NCBI GenBank assembly: GCA_966112615.1
Contig: CBHWDO010000014.1
Coordinates: 1-64,000 of the forward strand
Direction: 5' to 3'
DNA length: 64,000 nucleotides
Origin: Flavitalea sp966112615
GTDB lineage: Bacteria > Bacteroidota > Bacteroidia > Chitinophagales > Chitinophagaceae
In this document: one piece after another, positions 8,589-17,421 of the stretch
How positions within the stretch are numbered: position 1 is the first letter of the stretch
Layout of the letters: every line of letters begins with the position of its first letter
Translations under genes and position numbers: made by a program
The notes under the pieces: generated by a model
The model's database searches: none
Told to the model about the DNA's origin: nothing
The model's input: the letters and a program-made list of their open reading frames with translations, nothing else

Positions 8589-9959
8589 ATGGACCTTGGA
8601 TGGATGAACAGCATGCGCAAATTTTTTGATGATGGCAACACACGCAGTTATGCATTTCGCAAAACCCAGTTGCAGTTATTGAAAGATCTGATTCAACGCA
8701 GGAAGAAAGATATTGAAGAAGCATTGTATAAAGATCTGCGCAAGAGCCAGGCTGAAGCATATGCAACGGAAACAGGATTGTTGATGGCCGAGATCAATAT
8801 GCTGCTCAACAATCTTCAAAGCTGGATGCAGCCACGAAAAGTCAGCACCAACCTGGTCAATAAACCATCCTCCAGTTATATCTACAAAGATCCGCTTGGA
8901 GTAGTCCTCATCATTGCTCCATGGAATTATCCCTTACAGTTATTATTGATCCCACTTGCTGCAGCTATTGCCGGTGGAAATTGTGCAGTACTCAAACCTT
9001 CAGAACATGCAAAACACACTTCTGCATTAATCGCATCAATGATGAAAGAAATCTATGCTGAAGAATATATTAAAGTGGTGGAAGGTGATGGTTCTGAAGT
9101 AATTCCTGCGATGATGGATGCATTTAGATTTGATCATGTGTTCTATACCGGAAGTATTCCTGTTGGAAGATCGATCTATATGAAAGCGGCTGAAAAGCTT
9201 GTCTCTGTTACATTAGAGCTTGGCGGAAAAAGTCCTGCCATCGTTACTGCTGATGCTGACATACGTGTGAGCGCAAGAAGAATTGTGCTGGGAAAATTTT
9301 TGAATGCCGGGCAAACCTGCGTCGCTCCTGATTATGTTTTAGTGCATGAATCTGTGAAGAAATTATTGATCAATGAAATGATCAATGCGATTGAAAAATT
9401 TTATGGGAAAGATGTGTTGCAGAGTGATGATTATGGAAGGATCATTCATCGCGGAAGATTCAATGCATTAAAAAAATATTTGGGTGAAGGAAGGGTCGCA
9501 TATGGTGGTGAGACAATTGAAGATGAATTATACATTGCTCCAACAATTCTGACTGATGTTTCAATGAACGATAGTGTGATGAAGGAAGAGATCTTCGGAC
9601 CTGTATTACCTGTGATCGAATTTAAATCATTTGATGAAGCAAGATCGATCATCGCTCAAAACCCCGACCCGCTTGCATTGTACCTGTTTACAAAAGATGT
9701 GCAGGTAAAAAAAGACTGGATGACAGAACTTTCTTTTGGTGGAGGTTGTGTGAACAATACTGCATGGCATCTTGCCAATGAAGCCTTGCCATTTGGTGGC
9801 GTAAGAAACAGTGGCATGGGTGCATATCATGGCAGGAAATCGTTTGATACATTTACCAGGGAAAAATCTGTTCTTGATTCACCCACATGGCTTGACCCTG
9901 ATTTGAAATATCCGCCATTCAAAAACAAACAGAAACTGCTGAGATTTTTTATAAAATAA
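8589..9959 (+). CDS. aldehyde dehydrogenase, class 3 type
   Basis: NAD(P)-dependent oxidation of aldehydes to acids. Key residues: E210 in TLELGGKSP (general base), C244 in NAGQTC (nucleophile) and the PWNYP motif at 111-115 (oxyanion/NAD pocket). The short N terminus, total length of 456 aa and the C-terminal segment YHGRKSFDTFTREKS are typical of the ALDH3 group acting on long aliphatic or aromatic aldehydes, also annotated as coniferyl-aldehyde dehydrogenase-like. Only 4 bp before the glutathione peroxidase gene: a likely pair for handling lipid peroxidation products. Confidence 0.9.
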   Translation: MDLGWMNSMRKFFDDGNTRSYAFRKTQLQLLKDLIQRRKKDIEEALYKDLRKSQAEAYATETGLLMAEINMLLNNLQSWMQPRKVSTNLVNKPSSSYIYKDPLGVVLIIAPWNYPLQLLLIPLAAAIAGGNCAVLKPSEHAKHTSALIASMMKEIYAEEYIKVVEGDGSEVIPAMMDAFRFDHVFYTGSIPVGRSIYMKAAEKLVSVTLELGGKSPAIVTADADIRVSARRIVLGKFLNAGQTCVAPDYVLVHESVKKLLINEMINAIEKFYGKDVLQSDDYGRIIHRGRFNALKKYLGEGRVAYGGETIEDELYIAPTILTDVSMNDSVMKEEIFGPVLPVIEFKSFDEARSIIAQNPDPLALYLFTKDVQVKKDWMTELSFGGGCVNNTAWHLANEALPFGGVRNSGMGAYHGRKSFDTFTREKSVLDSPTWLDPDLKYPPFKNKQKLLRFFIK

Positions 9960-9963
9960 TTGC

Positions 9964-10539
9964 ATGATGAAATTACGTCGTACGATATTGAAAAAATTAT
10001 ATCCCGCATTCAGGAAAATGTCGAAAGCAACTCCGCATGGAAAGATCCTGAAAAATGAAAAGAATGTAATCCCCCCTGCAAGTTTTTATGAACTTGAATA
10101 TGAATCGAACAGTGGAACTGTTGCATCTTTTGCAAATTTCAGGGGCAAACATGTGCTGGTAGTTAATACAGCCAGCGACTGTGGGTATACTGGTCAGTAC
10201 GATGAACTACAGCAATTGTACCTGCAGTACCGTGATAAACTTGTGGTGGTCGCTTTTCCTGCCAATGATTTCAAGGAGCAGGAGAAAGGAACAGATCAGC
10301 AGATCGGTGAATTTTGCAGATTGAATTATGGAGTTACGTTTCCACTGGCTAAAAAATCTTCAGTCATAAAATCCGCTGATCAGCATCCTGTTTTTAAATG
10401 GCTTTCGCATAGTGATCTGAATGGCTGGAACAACCAGGAACCTGTCTGGAACTTCAGCAAATACCTTATTTCGCCGGATGGAGTGCTGCTGGGGTATTAT
10501 GGGCCGGCAGTGAGTCCGAAAGATGTTTTCCCGGGCTGA
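9964..10539 (+). CDS. glutathione peroxidase-family (thiol) peroxidase
   Basis: Peroxide-reducing enzyme of the GPx family. The peroxidatic Cys is C73 in NTASDCGYT, so this is the Cys (not Sec) form, with Q106 and the WNFSKYL tryptophan/asparagine of the tetrad. The usual FPCNQF segment, which carries a resolving Cys in many thioredoxin-dependent members, reads FPANDF here. The first about 40 residues are a basic extension before the domain; M20 is an alternative start. The CCG GGC TGA end lies in a GGGCTGAAC-type repeat, giving a Pro-Gly C terminus. Probably co-transcribed with the aldehyde dehydrogenase. Confidence 0.88.
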   Translation: MMKLRRTILKKLYPAFRKMSKATPHGKILKNEKNVIPPASFYELEYESNSGTVASFANFRGKHVLVVNTASDCGYTGQYDELQQLYLQYRDKLVVVAFPANDFKEQEKGTDQQIGEFCRLNYGVTFPLAKKSSVIKSADQHPVFKWLSHSDLNGWNNQEPVWNFSKYLISPDGVLLGYYGPAVSPKDVFPG

Positions 10540-10706
10540 CAAGCCGCCGAAGGTGGCTTGGCTGAACGGACCGGGCTGAACAAACAGCGCAGCTGTTTGG
10601 GCTGAACGGAATACCAGCTACGCTGGCTTCCCATTCAGCCCATTTGCCTTCGGCAAATGTTCAGCCTGGTGCGTTCAGCCCAACCGCTCCGCGGTTGGTC
10701 AGCCCG
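10531..10706. repeat. GGGCTGAAC/GTTCAGCCC nested-hairpin element
   Basis: Fills the whole gap between the convergent peroxidase and dehydrogenase genes. The left half has GGGCTGA[A]C direct repeats separated by hairpins (CAAACAGC-GCA-GCTGTTTG at 10581-10599 among them), a central CCAGC-TAC-GCTGG, and the right half has GTTCAGCCC direct repeats around ATTTGCC-TTC-GGCAAAT (10642-10658) and AACCGC-TCC-GCGGTT (10682-10696). The halves are inverted with respect to each other. No ORF. Confidence 0.85.
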
Positions 10707-13700
10707 CTACCTCAACCCCTCCAGCCATCCAACCAGATCCGCCAACTCCTGCTTCGTCATCTGGTTATGCAATCCCTCAGGCATCATCGATTGCTTCATC
10801 TGCTCCGACTTCACCACATCACCAACCTTCAATGTCTGCTTATTCCCGCCGGGATATTTCAATATGATATCTGTCTCCGATTTACTCGCAACTATCCCCG
10901 CATAATTCGTTCCGTCTTTCGTGGTAAAACTATAACCCTCATATCCAAAACTGATCCCCGAAGAAGGATGGATGATCGATTCATATAATTGCTCACGGGG
11001 CAACTTCGCTCCGATCTGCGTTAATGCAGGACCAAAATCTTTACCCTCATTTCCTGCCACATGACATAACCCACACTTCACAGCAAATACCTTCTTCCCA
11101 TTCTCAACATTTGCAGTCAACGCATTCACCTCAGCCAATGTTGGCGCTTTCTTTTTTGCAGTCCGCATCGATGCAGGTAAGAATGTTTCTGCAGTATCCC
11201 TGATCGCACCTCTCCATATATTCGCCAAACTATTCACCATCGGCGGAATAAATTTCTCAGGAACTTTTTTTGCCTTCAATAACCTCACTACTTCTTCCTC
11301 TCCATTCCAGCTTTGACCAATTCCGGATGCAACCTGTAATCGCATATTCTCGGGGTAACTTTCATTATTCATAATACCTTCCAGCATCGACAATGCATCC
11401 TTACTTCCAACCTTCGCCATCGCACGCATCAACTTCAACGCATTGGAATCCTTTTGTACAATTACTTTATTGATCATTGCATCACCGCCTTGTTCCATCA
11501 CTAATGCAACTGCATTTCTTCCAGTATTATCATCAGGCTTAAGCAATGCCATTGCTAACAAACTTTCATTTCGCTGAGGCAACTTATACCTGCGAATCAT
11601 TTCAACATATTCATTAGTCCCTTTCAACTGATCAAGAACCTTGTTCAGTTTCTTCATCGCAACAGATGATCCTTTCACTGTTTTATCATCAAGATGTGAA
11701 AGCAGTAATTGATCGAACGACAAACTATTACTATCACTCTTTAGCATAGCAAGTAAATAACCTGATTTGGTTGGACTGGTATGAAAATCAAATGCGCGGA
11801 AATACCGAAGCTCTTTTGTGGATGATGCCAGCGTCGCAAGATCCTTTACAGAATTATCACCTCTTGATCTCCAGATAACATCAGGCCCACCAGCAACTTT
11901 GAATGGGTCTTTTACCAATGTTCTGTACGCTGCATAACAGTTGTTCCAATTGTCTTCAGCACCAATTCCCAATGCTTCCAGATACCACCTGTCCTTTCCA
12001 TCATGCTGAGCTGCCAGCTGCGCCCACAATTGAGCTGCCAAAGGAGTATTCACATGATGCAATACAATAGCTGCTTCTCTTTTAACCGCAAGACTCTTGT
12101 CGTTGATAACCTTCTGCACGGATTGCTCAACTCCTACACCATACAATTTCGATGCACGCAGGGCCATCATCCTGATATCTGCATTATTATCTGTCAACGC
12201 ACGATCAATATACACGCTTCTTTTCTCCGGGTACATTTTCATCAATACCCAGAATGCTCTTGCACTCATTCTGGGTGCTGCAGAACTCAGCATCTCTTCC
12301 AATGTTGGAAGCGCTTTATCTTTAAATGACATCAATGCAGAAAAGCCTTTATACCGTACACAGGAATTCGGATTTTGCAATGCTTCTACTGCGCCTTCAA
12401 CAGTACTGTAATCAAATGATTTCTTCGTATATGCATCATCGTTAGGAGCAACCCTGTAAACCCTACCTTTAACCTGGTCTCCCGCCTGGTGACCTCCTAC
12501 TCCCGGATCATACCAATCCGCAATAAATAAAGAACCATCCGGTGCTACACTGATATCCGCAGGCCTGAACCATTGATCCCTCTCCCCTTTCAGAATATTG
12601 ATAATAGATGCTTTATATCCAGCACCAACGGCTTCAACCGAGTAGCTTCTCACCACATTCGGACCCGGATCACAATGGATCATTTGTCCCTGGAATTGTG
12701 ATGGCATAAGGTCACCCTCATAAATCACCAATCCTGTTGGAGAGCCTGCACCCGTATGCAACAAATTTGGCACAACACCCGGATCATTCTGATGCCAGTG
12801 CTTCATAGGAAGTGAATCTTCCATATTGGTTCTGGATGCATACCAACCAGCACCGGTCATTTCATCTGTATATCCATAATTTCCATAAGGCAATATGAAA
12901 TTGATCCTCGTACTCCTGTTTCCATCATCATCATTATCACTTTGCCAGATGCCACCATAACTGTCTACAGCAACCTCATAATTGTTTCGGAAATTATCAG
13001 CCAGCACTTCGACATTCGTCCCATCCAGATCACAACGGAAGATCATTCCCTGCCTGTATTTTTTATTATCGATAGGATCTCCATCCTGATCGCGTACAAC
13101 CTTTTCATTCTTATCAACCAGTGTATGTCCTGCATTACCGAAATTGAAATATAGTTTTCCATCTGCAGCAAATGTGAATGCATGCACACCATGATCACTT
13201 TGTTCTTCTCCTATCTGCTGAAACATGATCTCTTTCCTATCGGCCTTATCATCTCCATTATCATCATACAACGACCATACAAAAGGACTTTGTGAAACGA
13301 TCACCCTGTTACCCAAGACACAGATACCAAGCGGTGCATTGATCTCGGGCGACTGGTAGAAAACTTTCGATGTATCAGCTCTTCCGTCGTTATCCAGGTC
13401 TTCAAGAATTACGATTCGGTCGCCCTCCGGTTTGGTAGGATTTCCATTGATAGCAGGACGATAATTATATGCTTCGGTGATCCACACACGCCCTTTATCG
13501 TCCACATCCATATTGGTTGGATTGATGAGCATGGGTTCCGTAGCAAATGCTGTGACTTCCAGTCCATCTGCTACTGTCAATCCCTTTATTGCATTGATGG
13601 CATCATGCATTCCGGCATAAAACACAGAATCAGATTCAGACAACGATGAAGAACTTTGTTTTTCTTTGCAGGATGAAATGACCAGGCTAAAGAACAATGA

Positions 13701-13721
13701 ACTAAGAATTATATGGCGCAT
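10707..13721 (-). CDS. PVC-type dehydrogenase-like lipoprotein with HEAT repeats and c-type haem domain
   Basis: Large exported protein, 1004 aa. The N terminus is a lipoprotein signal (LVISSC, Cys18). A beta-propeller of the membrane-bound dehydrogenase type (TIGR02604/GDL-like; for example GLEVTAFATEP, NMDVDDKGRVWI, WRP-like FRPADI segments) covers about 40-430. Alpha-helical HEAT-like repeats follow to about 850. The C-terminal cytochrome c domain has CGLCH (C883, C886, H887) and a likely distal Met near 980 (MMPEG). This architecture is common in Planctomycetes and Bacteroidota and is linked to periplasmic oxidation of sugars or alcohols, but the substrate is unknown. The stop lies one base outside the repeat element. 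Confidence 0.85.
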   Translation of the reverse strand: MRHIILSSLFFSLVISSCKEKQSSSSLSESDSVFYAGMHDAINAIKGLTVADGLEVTAFATEPMLINPTNMDVDDKGRVWITEAYNYRPAINGNPTKPEGDRIVILEDLDNDGRADTSKVFYQSPEINAPLGICVLGNRVIVSQSPFVWSLYDDNGDDKADRKEIMFQQIGEEQSDHGVHAFTFAADGKLYFNFGNAGHTLVDKNEKVVRDQDGDPIDNKKYRQGMIFRCDLDGTNVEVLADNFRNNYEVAVDSYGGIWQSDNDDDGNRSTRINFILPYGNYGYTDEMTGAGWYASRTNMEDSLPMKHWHQNDPGVVPNLLHTGAGSPTGLVIYEGDLMPSQFQGQMIHCDPGPNVVRSYSVEAVGAGYKASIINILKGERDQWFRPADISVAPDGSLFIADWYDPGVGGHQAGDQVKGRVYRVAPNDDAYTKKSFDYSTVEGAVEALQNPNSCVRYKGFSALMSFKDKALPTLEEMLSSAAPRMSARAFWVLMKMYPEKRSVYIDRALTDNNADIRMMALRASKLYGVGVEQSVQKVINDKSLAVKREAAIVLHHVNTPLAAQLWAQLAAQHDGKDRWYLEALGIGAEDNWNNCYAAYRTLVKDPFKVAGGPDVIWRSRGDNSVKDLATLASSTKELRYFRAFDFHTSPTKSGYLLAMLKSDSNSLSFDQLLLSHLDDKTVKGSSVAMKKLNKVLDQLKGTNEYVEMIRRYKLPQRNESLLAMALLKPDDNTGRNAVALVMEQGGDAMINKVIVQKDSNALKLMRAMAKVGSKDALSMLEGIMNNESYPENMRLQVASGIGQSWNGEEEVVRLLKAKKVPEKFIPPMVNSLANIWRGAIRDTAETFLPASMRTAKKKAPTLAEVNALTANVENGKKVFAVKCGLCHVAGNEGKDFGPALTQIGAKLPREQLYESIIHPSSGISFGYEGYSFTTKDGTNYAGIVASKSETDIILKYPGGNKQTLKVGDVVKSEQMKQSMMPEGLHNQMTKQELADLVGWLEGLR

Positions 13722-13806
13722 AGTTGGTTGTTGGTATCAGGAAAATACCAATGGAACCGCGAAAAACAAAAAAATTCCTAACTTATAGTGAGACAAACGA
13801 ATTGAC

Positions 13807-14427
13807 ATGCCTGTAACTGACCCAAGAGTGGATGCCTATATCGATAAAGCCGAACCCTTTGCCCGGCCTGTGTTAGAACATTTAAGATCCCTCGTCCACC
13901 GTGCCTGCCCTGAAGTAAAAGAAACGATCAAATGGGGTTTCCCTCACTTCGAATACAAGGGCCTTCTTTGCAGTATGGCCTCCTTTAAACAGCATTGCGC
14001 CTTTGGTTTCTGGAAAGCAGCCCTCATGACAGATGCCGAACAATTCCTGAATAAAATGGGCAATACCGGGATGGGGCATTTCGACCGGATCACCAGCATC
14101 AGTGACCTGCCCAAAGACAAGACCATGATATCCTATATCCGTGAAGCAATGAAGCTAAATGACGACGGTATTCAGCTTCAGAAAAAGAAGAATTCTAAAG
14201 GGCCTGTTGAAATTCCCACGGAATTTTCTTCAGCATTGAAGCAAAATAAAAAGGCTAAGGATCATTTCGACAAATTCAGTGCAAGTGCACAACGGGAATA
14301 CATTGAATGGATCACTGAGGCAAAGACGGAAGCAACCCGTAATAAAAGGATCGATACTGCCGTAGAATGGATCAGTGAAGGAAAGGGCCGCAACTGGAAA
14401 TACGAAAAGAAAATCACTCATTCATAA
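13807..14427 (+). CDS. YdeI/OmpD-associated (DUF1801 + OmdA) protein
   Basis: Cytoplasmic 206-aa protein with an N-terminal DUF1801 domain (about 1-120; KETIKWGFPHFEY and CAFGFWKAA are typical) and a C-terminal OmdA-type helical domain (about 140-195; FDKFSASAQREYIEWI, EATRNKRI) that resembles YdeI-like proteins. The family has been tied to stress and antimicrobial peptide survival in some bacteria, with no biochemical role that I can assert. Nine bases upstream of tadA on the same strand, so probably co-transcribed. Confidence 0.82.
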   Translation: MPVTDPRVDAYIDKAEPFARPVLEHLRSLVHRACPEVKETIKWGFPHFEYKGLLCSMASFKQHCAFGFWKAALMTDAEQFLNKMGNTGMGHFDRITSISDLPKDKTMISYIREAMKLNDDGIQLQKKKNSKGPVEIPTEFSSALKQNKKAKDHFDKFSASAQREYIEWITEAKTEATRNKRIDTAVEWISEGKGRNWKYEKKITHS

Positions 14428-14436
14428 TTCATCATA

Positions 14437-14907
14437 GTGACCGACGAATACTATATGCTCACTGCGCTGAAAGAAGCGAAGAAAGCTTTTGAAGCAGAAG
14501 AAGTTCCTGTTGGCGCGATCATTATGCAACAGGGAAAGATCATAGCAAGAGGATATAACCAGGTAGAAAGATTGAATGATCCAACTGCACACGCAGAGAT
14601 CATTGCTTTAACCTCAGCATTCAATTTTTTAGGAAGTAAATATCTTCCTGATGCTACTATCTATGTTACAGTTGAACCCTGCCTGATGTGTGCAGGAGCA
14701 CTTTACTGGAGTAAAATCGGAAGGATTGTATATGGCGCTTTTGATGACAAGAACGGCTACCGGAAATATTGTAAATGTCCACCGGAAGTAGAAGGTGTTG
14801 AACTTGCACCTTATCCCTTCCATCCACGCACCGAACTCATCACAGGTGTATTACAGGATGAATGCAGTGCGTTGATGAAAGAGTTTTTTAGGGCCAGGAG
14901 ACGTTAG
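14437..14907 (+). CDS. tadA: tRNA(adenine34) deaminase / nucleoside deaminase
   Basis: Zinc deaminase that converts A34 to inosine in tRNA-Arg anticodons. The zinc and catalytic residues are H52 and E54 in AHAEI and C82/C85 in PCLMC. 156 aa fits TadA. The start is GTG (14437): no in-frame ATG lies between the previous stop and residue 7, and the residues after the GTG (TDEYYMLTALKEAKKA) align with the usual TadA N terminus. The substrate is assigned from family similarity; a guanine deaminase-like paralogue is less likely. Its stop overlaps that of the facing lipoprotein gene by three bases. Confidence 0.88.
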   Translation: MTDEYYMLTALKEAKKAFEAEEVPVGAIIMQQGKIIARGYNQVERLNDPTAHAEIIALTSAFNFLGSKYLPDATIYVTVEPCLMCAGALYWSKIGRIVYGAFDDKNGYRKYCKCPPEVEGVELAPYPFHPRTELITGVLQDECSALMKEFFRARRR

Positions 14908-15746
14908 TTTTTTTTAACCTTTTTCCATTTAATTTTTGTGGTGCTAAAGAATTCATTCTCATCTTCCCTGGTTGTATATTCAATTAAATTTCCAGCTAAG
15001 TCAACTTTATGATTTAAAAGGGAAAACTCCTGAAAATCTTGGCCATGGTACGGAGATAAAAAAGATTTAATTCTCAAATTTTTGGATTGCATTCCTGGTA
15101 TTAAACCAATAAAATCTAAAACTTCCATTGTTGGTCTTAATAATATATCATTAGAAACAAAATAAAATTGATTATTAAGTGTCTTGCTCAAATCATATTT
15201 ATAAATTCCTTGGTCCACTATATACTTAACATCTTTGCTTAAAGGAGCTATGACCTGCATTGTTAATAGTTCACAGTTCCCTTTCTCATCGTAATTAAAA
15301 ATATACTCAACTGAATCGCTGAGAAATGGATATGTAATTCTTGAAACCCGATTATTATTATATTCAAACGTAAGATGATCACTAAATAAATCTTTTGAAG
15401 ATGGTATGGTCCTAACTACTTGATTTTTCTTATTAAAAAAAGCTCGAAATAATGTGTCAATATTATTTTCACTTATGAAAACCACATGATCCTTTTTCCA
15501 TAAAAGATTGAAATGGAGCGAGTCATCAGCCCATGTTCTATAAAACAAACGATATGGCATTGGCATGTTACCTTGATAAAAACTTTGAAGTCTAATCCTA
15601 TCTCCTTCATAAAATACTTCCGGAACATATTTCCATTCGGATGTCTTATCTGGTTTTATCCAATCAATATCAAATTTTTTACATGAAGCAAGGATTACTG
15701 AAATGATTAAGAATACAAAGAGTCTTTGTTTAAACAAAAATGTCAT
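14904..15746 (-). CDS. lipoprotein of unknown function
   Basis: Predicted outer- or inner-membrane lipoprotein: hydrophobic signal with lipobox VILASC (Cys22), then 258 residues rich in aromatic and charged residues (FEYNNNRVSRITYPF, YIFNYDEKGNCELL). The Y/N-rich beta strands with a DEKGNC turn resemble the RHS/YD-like or DUF4595-type lipoproteins of Bacteroidota, but I do not recognise a family with confidence. The coding DNA is clearly more AT-rich than its neighbours, which suggests recent acquisition or weak selection. Convergent with tadA, no terminator between. Confidence 0.7.
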   Translation of the reverse strand: MTFLFKQRLFVFLIISVILASCKKFDIDWIKPDKTSEWKYVPEVFYEGDRIRLQSFYQGNMPMPYRLFYRTWADDSLHFNLLWKKDHVVFISENNIDTLFRAFFNKKNQVVRTIPSSKDLFSDHLTFEYNNNRVSRITYPFLSDSVEYIFNYDEKGNCELLTMQVIAPLSKDVKYIVDQGIYKYDLSKTLNNQFYFVSNDILLRPTMEVLDFIGLIPGMQSKNLRIKSFLSPYHGQDFQEFSLLNHKVDLAGNLIEYTTREDENEFFSTTKIKWKKVKKN

Positions 15747-15823
15747 GAGTGATGGTTTAATGATTAAGGAAATAAGAACTTAAACATCTTAAAAAATCAC
15801 AACGCTTGCAACTTATTATAAAC

Positions 15824-15858
15824 AAAAAAATGCCGCTTATATCAAGCGACATTTTTTA
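15824..15858 (-). terminator. Rho-independent terminator after the DUF1080 gene
   Basis: On the minus strand: stem ATGTCGCTT / AAGCGGCAT (one G-T pair) with loop GATAT, followed by TTTTTTT. It lies 16 bp after the DUF1080 stop. The A-run on the other side could also serve the opposite strand. Confidence 0.8.
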
Positions 15859-15874
15859 TGTTGTAATAAGGATA

Positions 15875-16576
15875 TCAGAGTGACCTTATCTTAATATTCT
15901 TAAACGCAATCCCTCCACCATGATCCTGCAAAGCAATATGACCTGAAGATGCCATTCCATATTGCTTCACATCCTTCCACTTGCTCTGCTCTTTCTTTGC
16001 TTTCCAGTCATCAGAATGAAAATCATATTCTGCTACTTTCACACCATTGAGATAATGTTCCACATGATTTCCTTTACAAACAATTCTTGAAGTATTGAAT
16101 TGTCCTGCAGGCTTTGCAGCATCAGCAGTTGGAGGATACATATCATAACTTGCACCGCTTAATTGTCCCATAGCCAGCTTCTCTCCATATCCTTTGTCAT
16201 CGATCAGTTGGTACTCAGGTCCAGATGTATACGAAGGCCACTGACCTTCCTCAATCCGATAGATCAATCCGCTGTTTGCGCCATTCTCTATGCGCCAGTC
16301 GAACTGCAATTCGAAATCTCCAAACTTATCAGCAGTTACGAGATCAGAATGTTTGATATCCTTTCCTGCCTTATTAATGATGATACCATTTTCAACTCCC
16401 CAGGCTTCTGTAGAAGTATTGTTATATCCTCTCCATCCGTTAAGGGTCTTACCATCAAAGATTAATTTCCATCCGTCTTTTTTTTCTTTTGATGTTAATG
16501 AATTGTCTTTCTGCGCCAGCAGGCTTACCGGTAAACATAGTACCAGTGCGAACTTGATTAATAGTGATCTGAGCAT
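15875..16576 (-). CDS. DUF1080 (3-keto-disaccharide hydrolase-like) secreted protein
   Basis: Exported protein with a concanavalin-like jelly-roll fold. A signal peptide (LLIKFALVLCLPVSLLAQ) precedes the DUF1080 domain with its usual WKLIFDGKTLNGWRGY start, FELQFDWRIENGANSGLIYR core and the C-terminal GHIALQDHGGGIAFKNIKIR. Members act on 3-keto-glycosides or are found in sugar-oxidation loci. An upstream in-frame ATG at 16594 adds six residues; I prefer 16576 because it directly follows ACAACCAACGGT, a leader also present just before the start of the haem dehydrogenase gene at 13721 (ACAACCAACT). Possible functional link to that gene. Confidence 0.88.
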   Translation of the reverse strand: MLRSLLIKFALVLCLPVSLLAQKDNSLTSKEKKDGWKLIFDGKTLNGWRGYNNTSTEAWGVENGIIINKAGKDIKHSDLVTADKFGDFELQFDWRIENGANSGLIYRIEEGQWPSYTSGPEYQLIDDKGYGEKLAMGQLSGASYDMYPPTADAAKPAGQFNTSRIVCKGNHVEHYLNGVKVAEYDFHSDDWKAKKEQSKWKDVKQYGMASSGHIALQDHGGGIAFKNIKIRSL

Positions 16577-16648
16577 ACCGTTGGTTGTTTGCATATTGAT
16601 AGAATGATTGATTGGTTAATCCTGATCAAATTACTAAATCATAAAGTA

Positions 16649-16679
16649 GTGATTGGTAATTATTTCAGGATTAAATTTG
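16649..16679 (+). promoter_or_regulatory. candidate sodA promoter
   Basis: TAAATTTG at 16672-16679 fits the -7 consensus; GTG at 16649-16651 gives a one-mismatch -33 box at N20. About 60 bp upstream of the SOD start. Confidence 0.5.
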
Positions 16680-16738
16680 TACCCCGTCAATCCAGGTATT
16701 AGTAATTTAGATTATAAACCATCTTAAAACTTAAGATT

Positions 16739-17344
16739 ATGGCATTTACACTAGGACCTTTGCCTTACGCGCACGAAGCATTAGAACCACATATCGATAC
16801 ACTGACCATGCAGATCCACCACGGAAAGCATCACCAGGCTTATGTCGATAACCTCAACAAAGCAATTGCCGGAACCCCTAACGAAAATAAATCTCTCGAA
16901 GAACTGGTTGCAGCTGCAGGATCGATCAGTCCCGCTGTAAGAAACAATGGCGGTGGTCACTGGAACCACACTTTCTTCTGGGAATCTCTTGCTCCAAATG
17001 CAGGCGGACAACCTTCAGGTGCTCTTGCAGAAGCAATCAATTCCGCTTTCGGATCATTTGATGCCTTTAAAGAAAAATTCAACACAGCAGGTACCACTCG
17101 TTTTGGATCTGGCTGGGCATGGCTGATCGTTAAAGACGGTAAGCTTGAAGTTACTTCAACACCAAACCAGGACAATCCCTTAATGGATGTTGCTGAAGTA
17201 AAGGGAACTCCGATCCTGGGTGTTGATGTATGGGAACATGCTTACTACCTGAAGTACCAGAACCGCAGACCGGAATACCTGAATGCTTTCTGGAATGTGA
17301 TCAACTGGAATAAGGTTGCTGAACGTTTCGAAGCAGCTAAATAA
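16739..17344 (+). CDS. sodA: superoxide dismutase, Mn-type (Fe/Mn family)
   Basis: Converts superoxide to hydrogen peroxide and oxygen. Metal ligands are H27 (QIHHGKHH), H77 (HWNHTFFW), D163 and H167 (DVWEHAYY). The second-sphere glutamine is in TPNQDNP (Q144) and the N-terminal position is Gly (GGGHWNH), a pattern associated with Mn rather than Fe use; cambialistic use cannot be excluded. No signal peptide, so cytoplasmic. 201 aa. Monocistronic: own promoter candidate and a terminator at 17362-17397. Confidence 0.95.
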   Translation: MAFTLGPLPYAHEALEPHIDTLTMQIHHGKHHQAYVDNLNKAIAGTPNENKSLEELVAAAGSISPAVRNNGGGHWNHTFFWESLAPNAGGQPSGALAEAINSAFGSFDAFKEKFNTAGTTRFGSGWAWLIVKDGKLEVTSTPNQDNPLMDVAEVKGTPILGVDVWEHAYYLKYQNRRPEYLNAFWNVINWNKVAERFEAAK

Positions 17345-17361
17345 TCATTTACTATTTCAAT

Positions 17362-17397
17362 AAAATGCCTGGGGCGTTTATGGCCACGGGCATTTTT
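17362..17397 (+). terminator. Rho-independent terminator after sodA
   Basis: AAAATGCC and GGCATTTTT arms with an 18-base loop region, 17 bp after the sodA stop. The upstream ATG-containing frame of the next lipoprotein runs through this hairpin, which supports the later start at 17422 for that gene. Confidence 0.7.
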
Positions 17398-17421
17398 ATT
17401 TCAACCATTCAACTTTTACTG

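Noticed and set aside
10531..10706. CRISPR-like array
   Set aside because: Repeats are only 9 bases, spacers are self-complementary palindromes of 13-19 bases, halves are inverted, and no cas gene is nearby.
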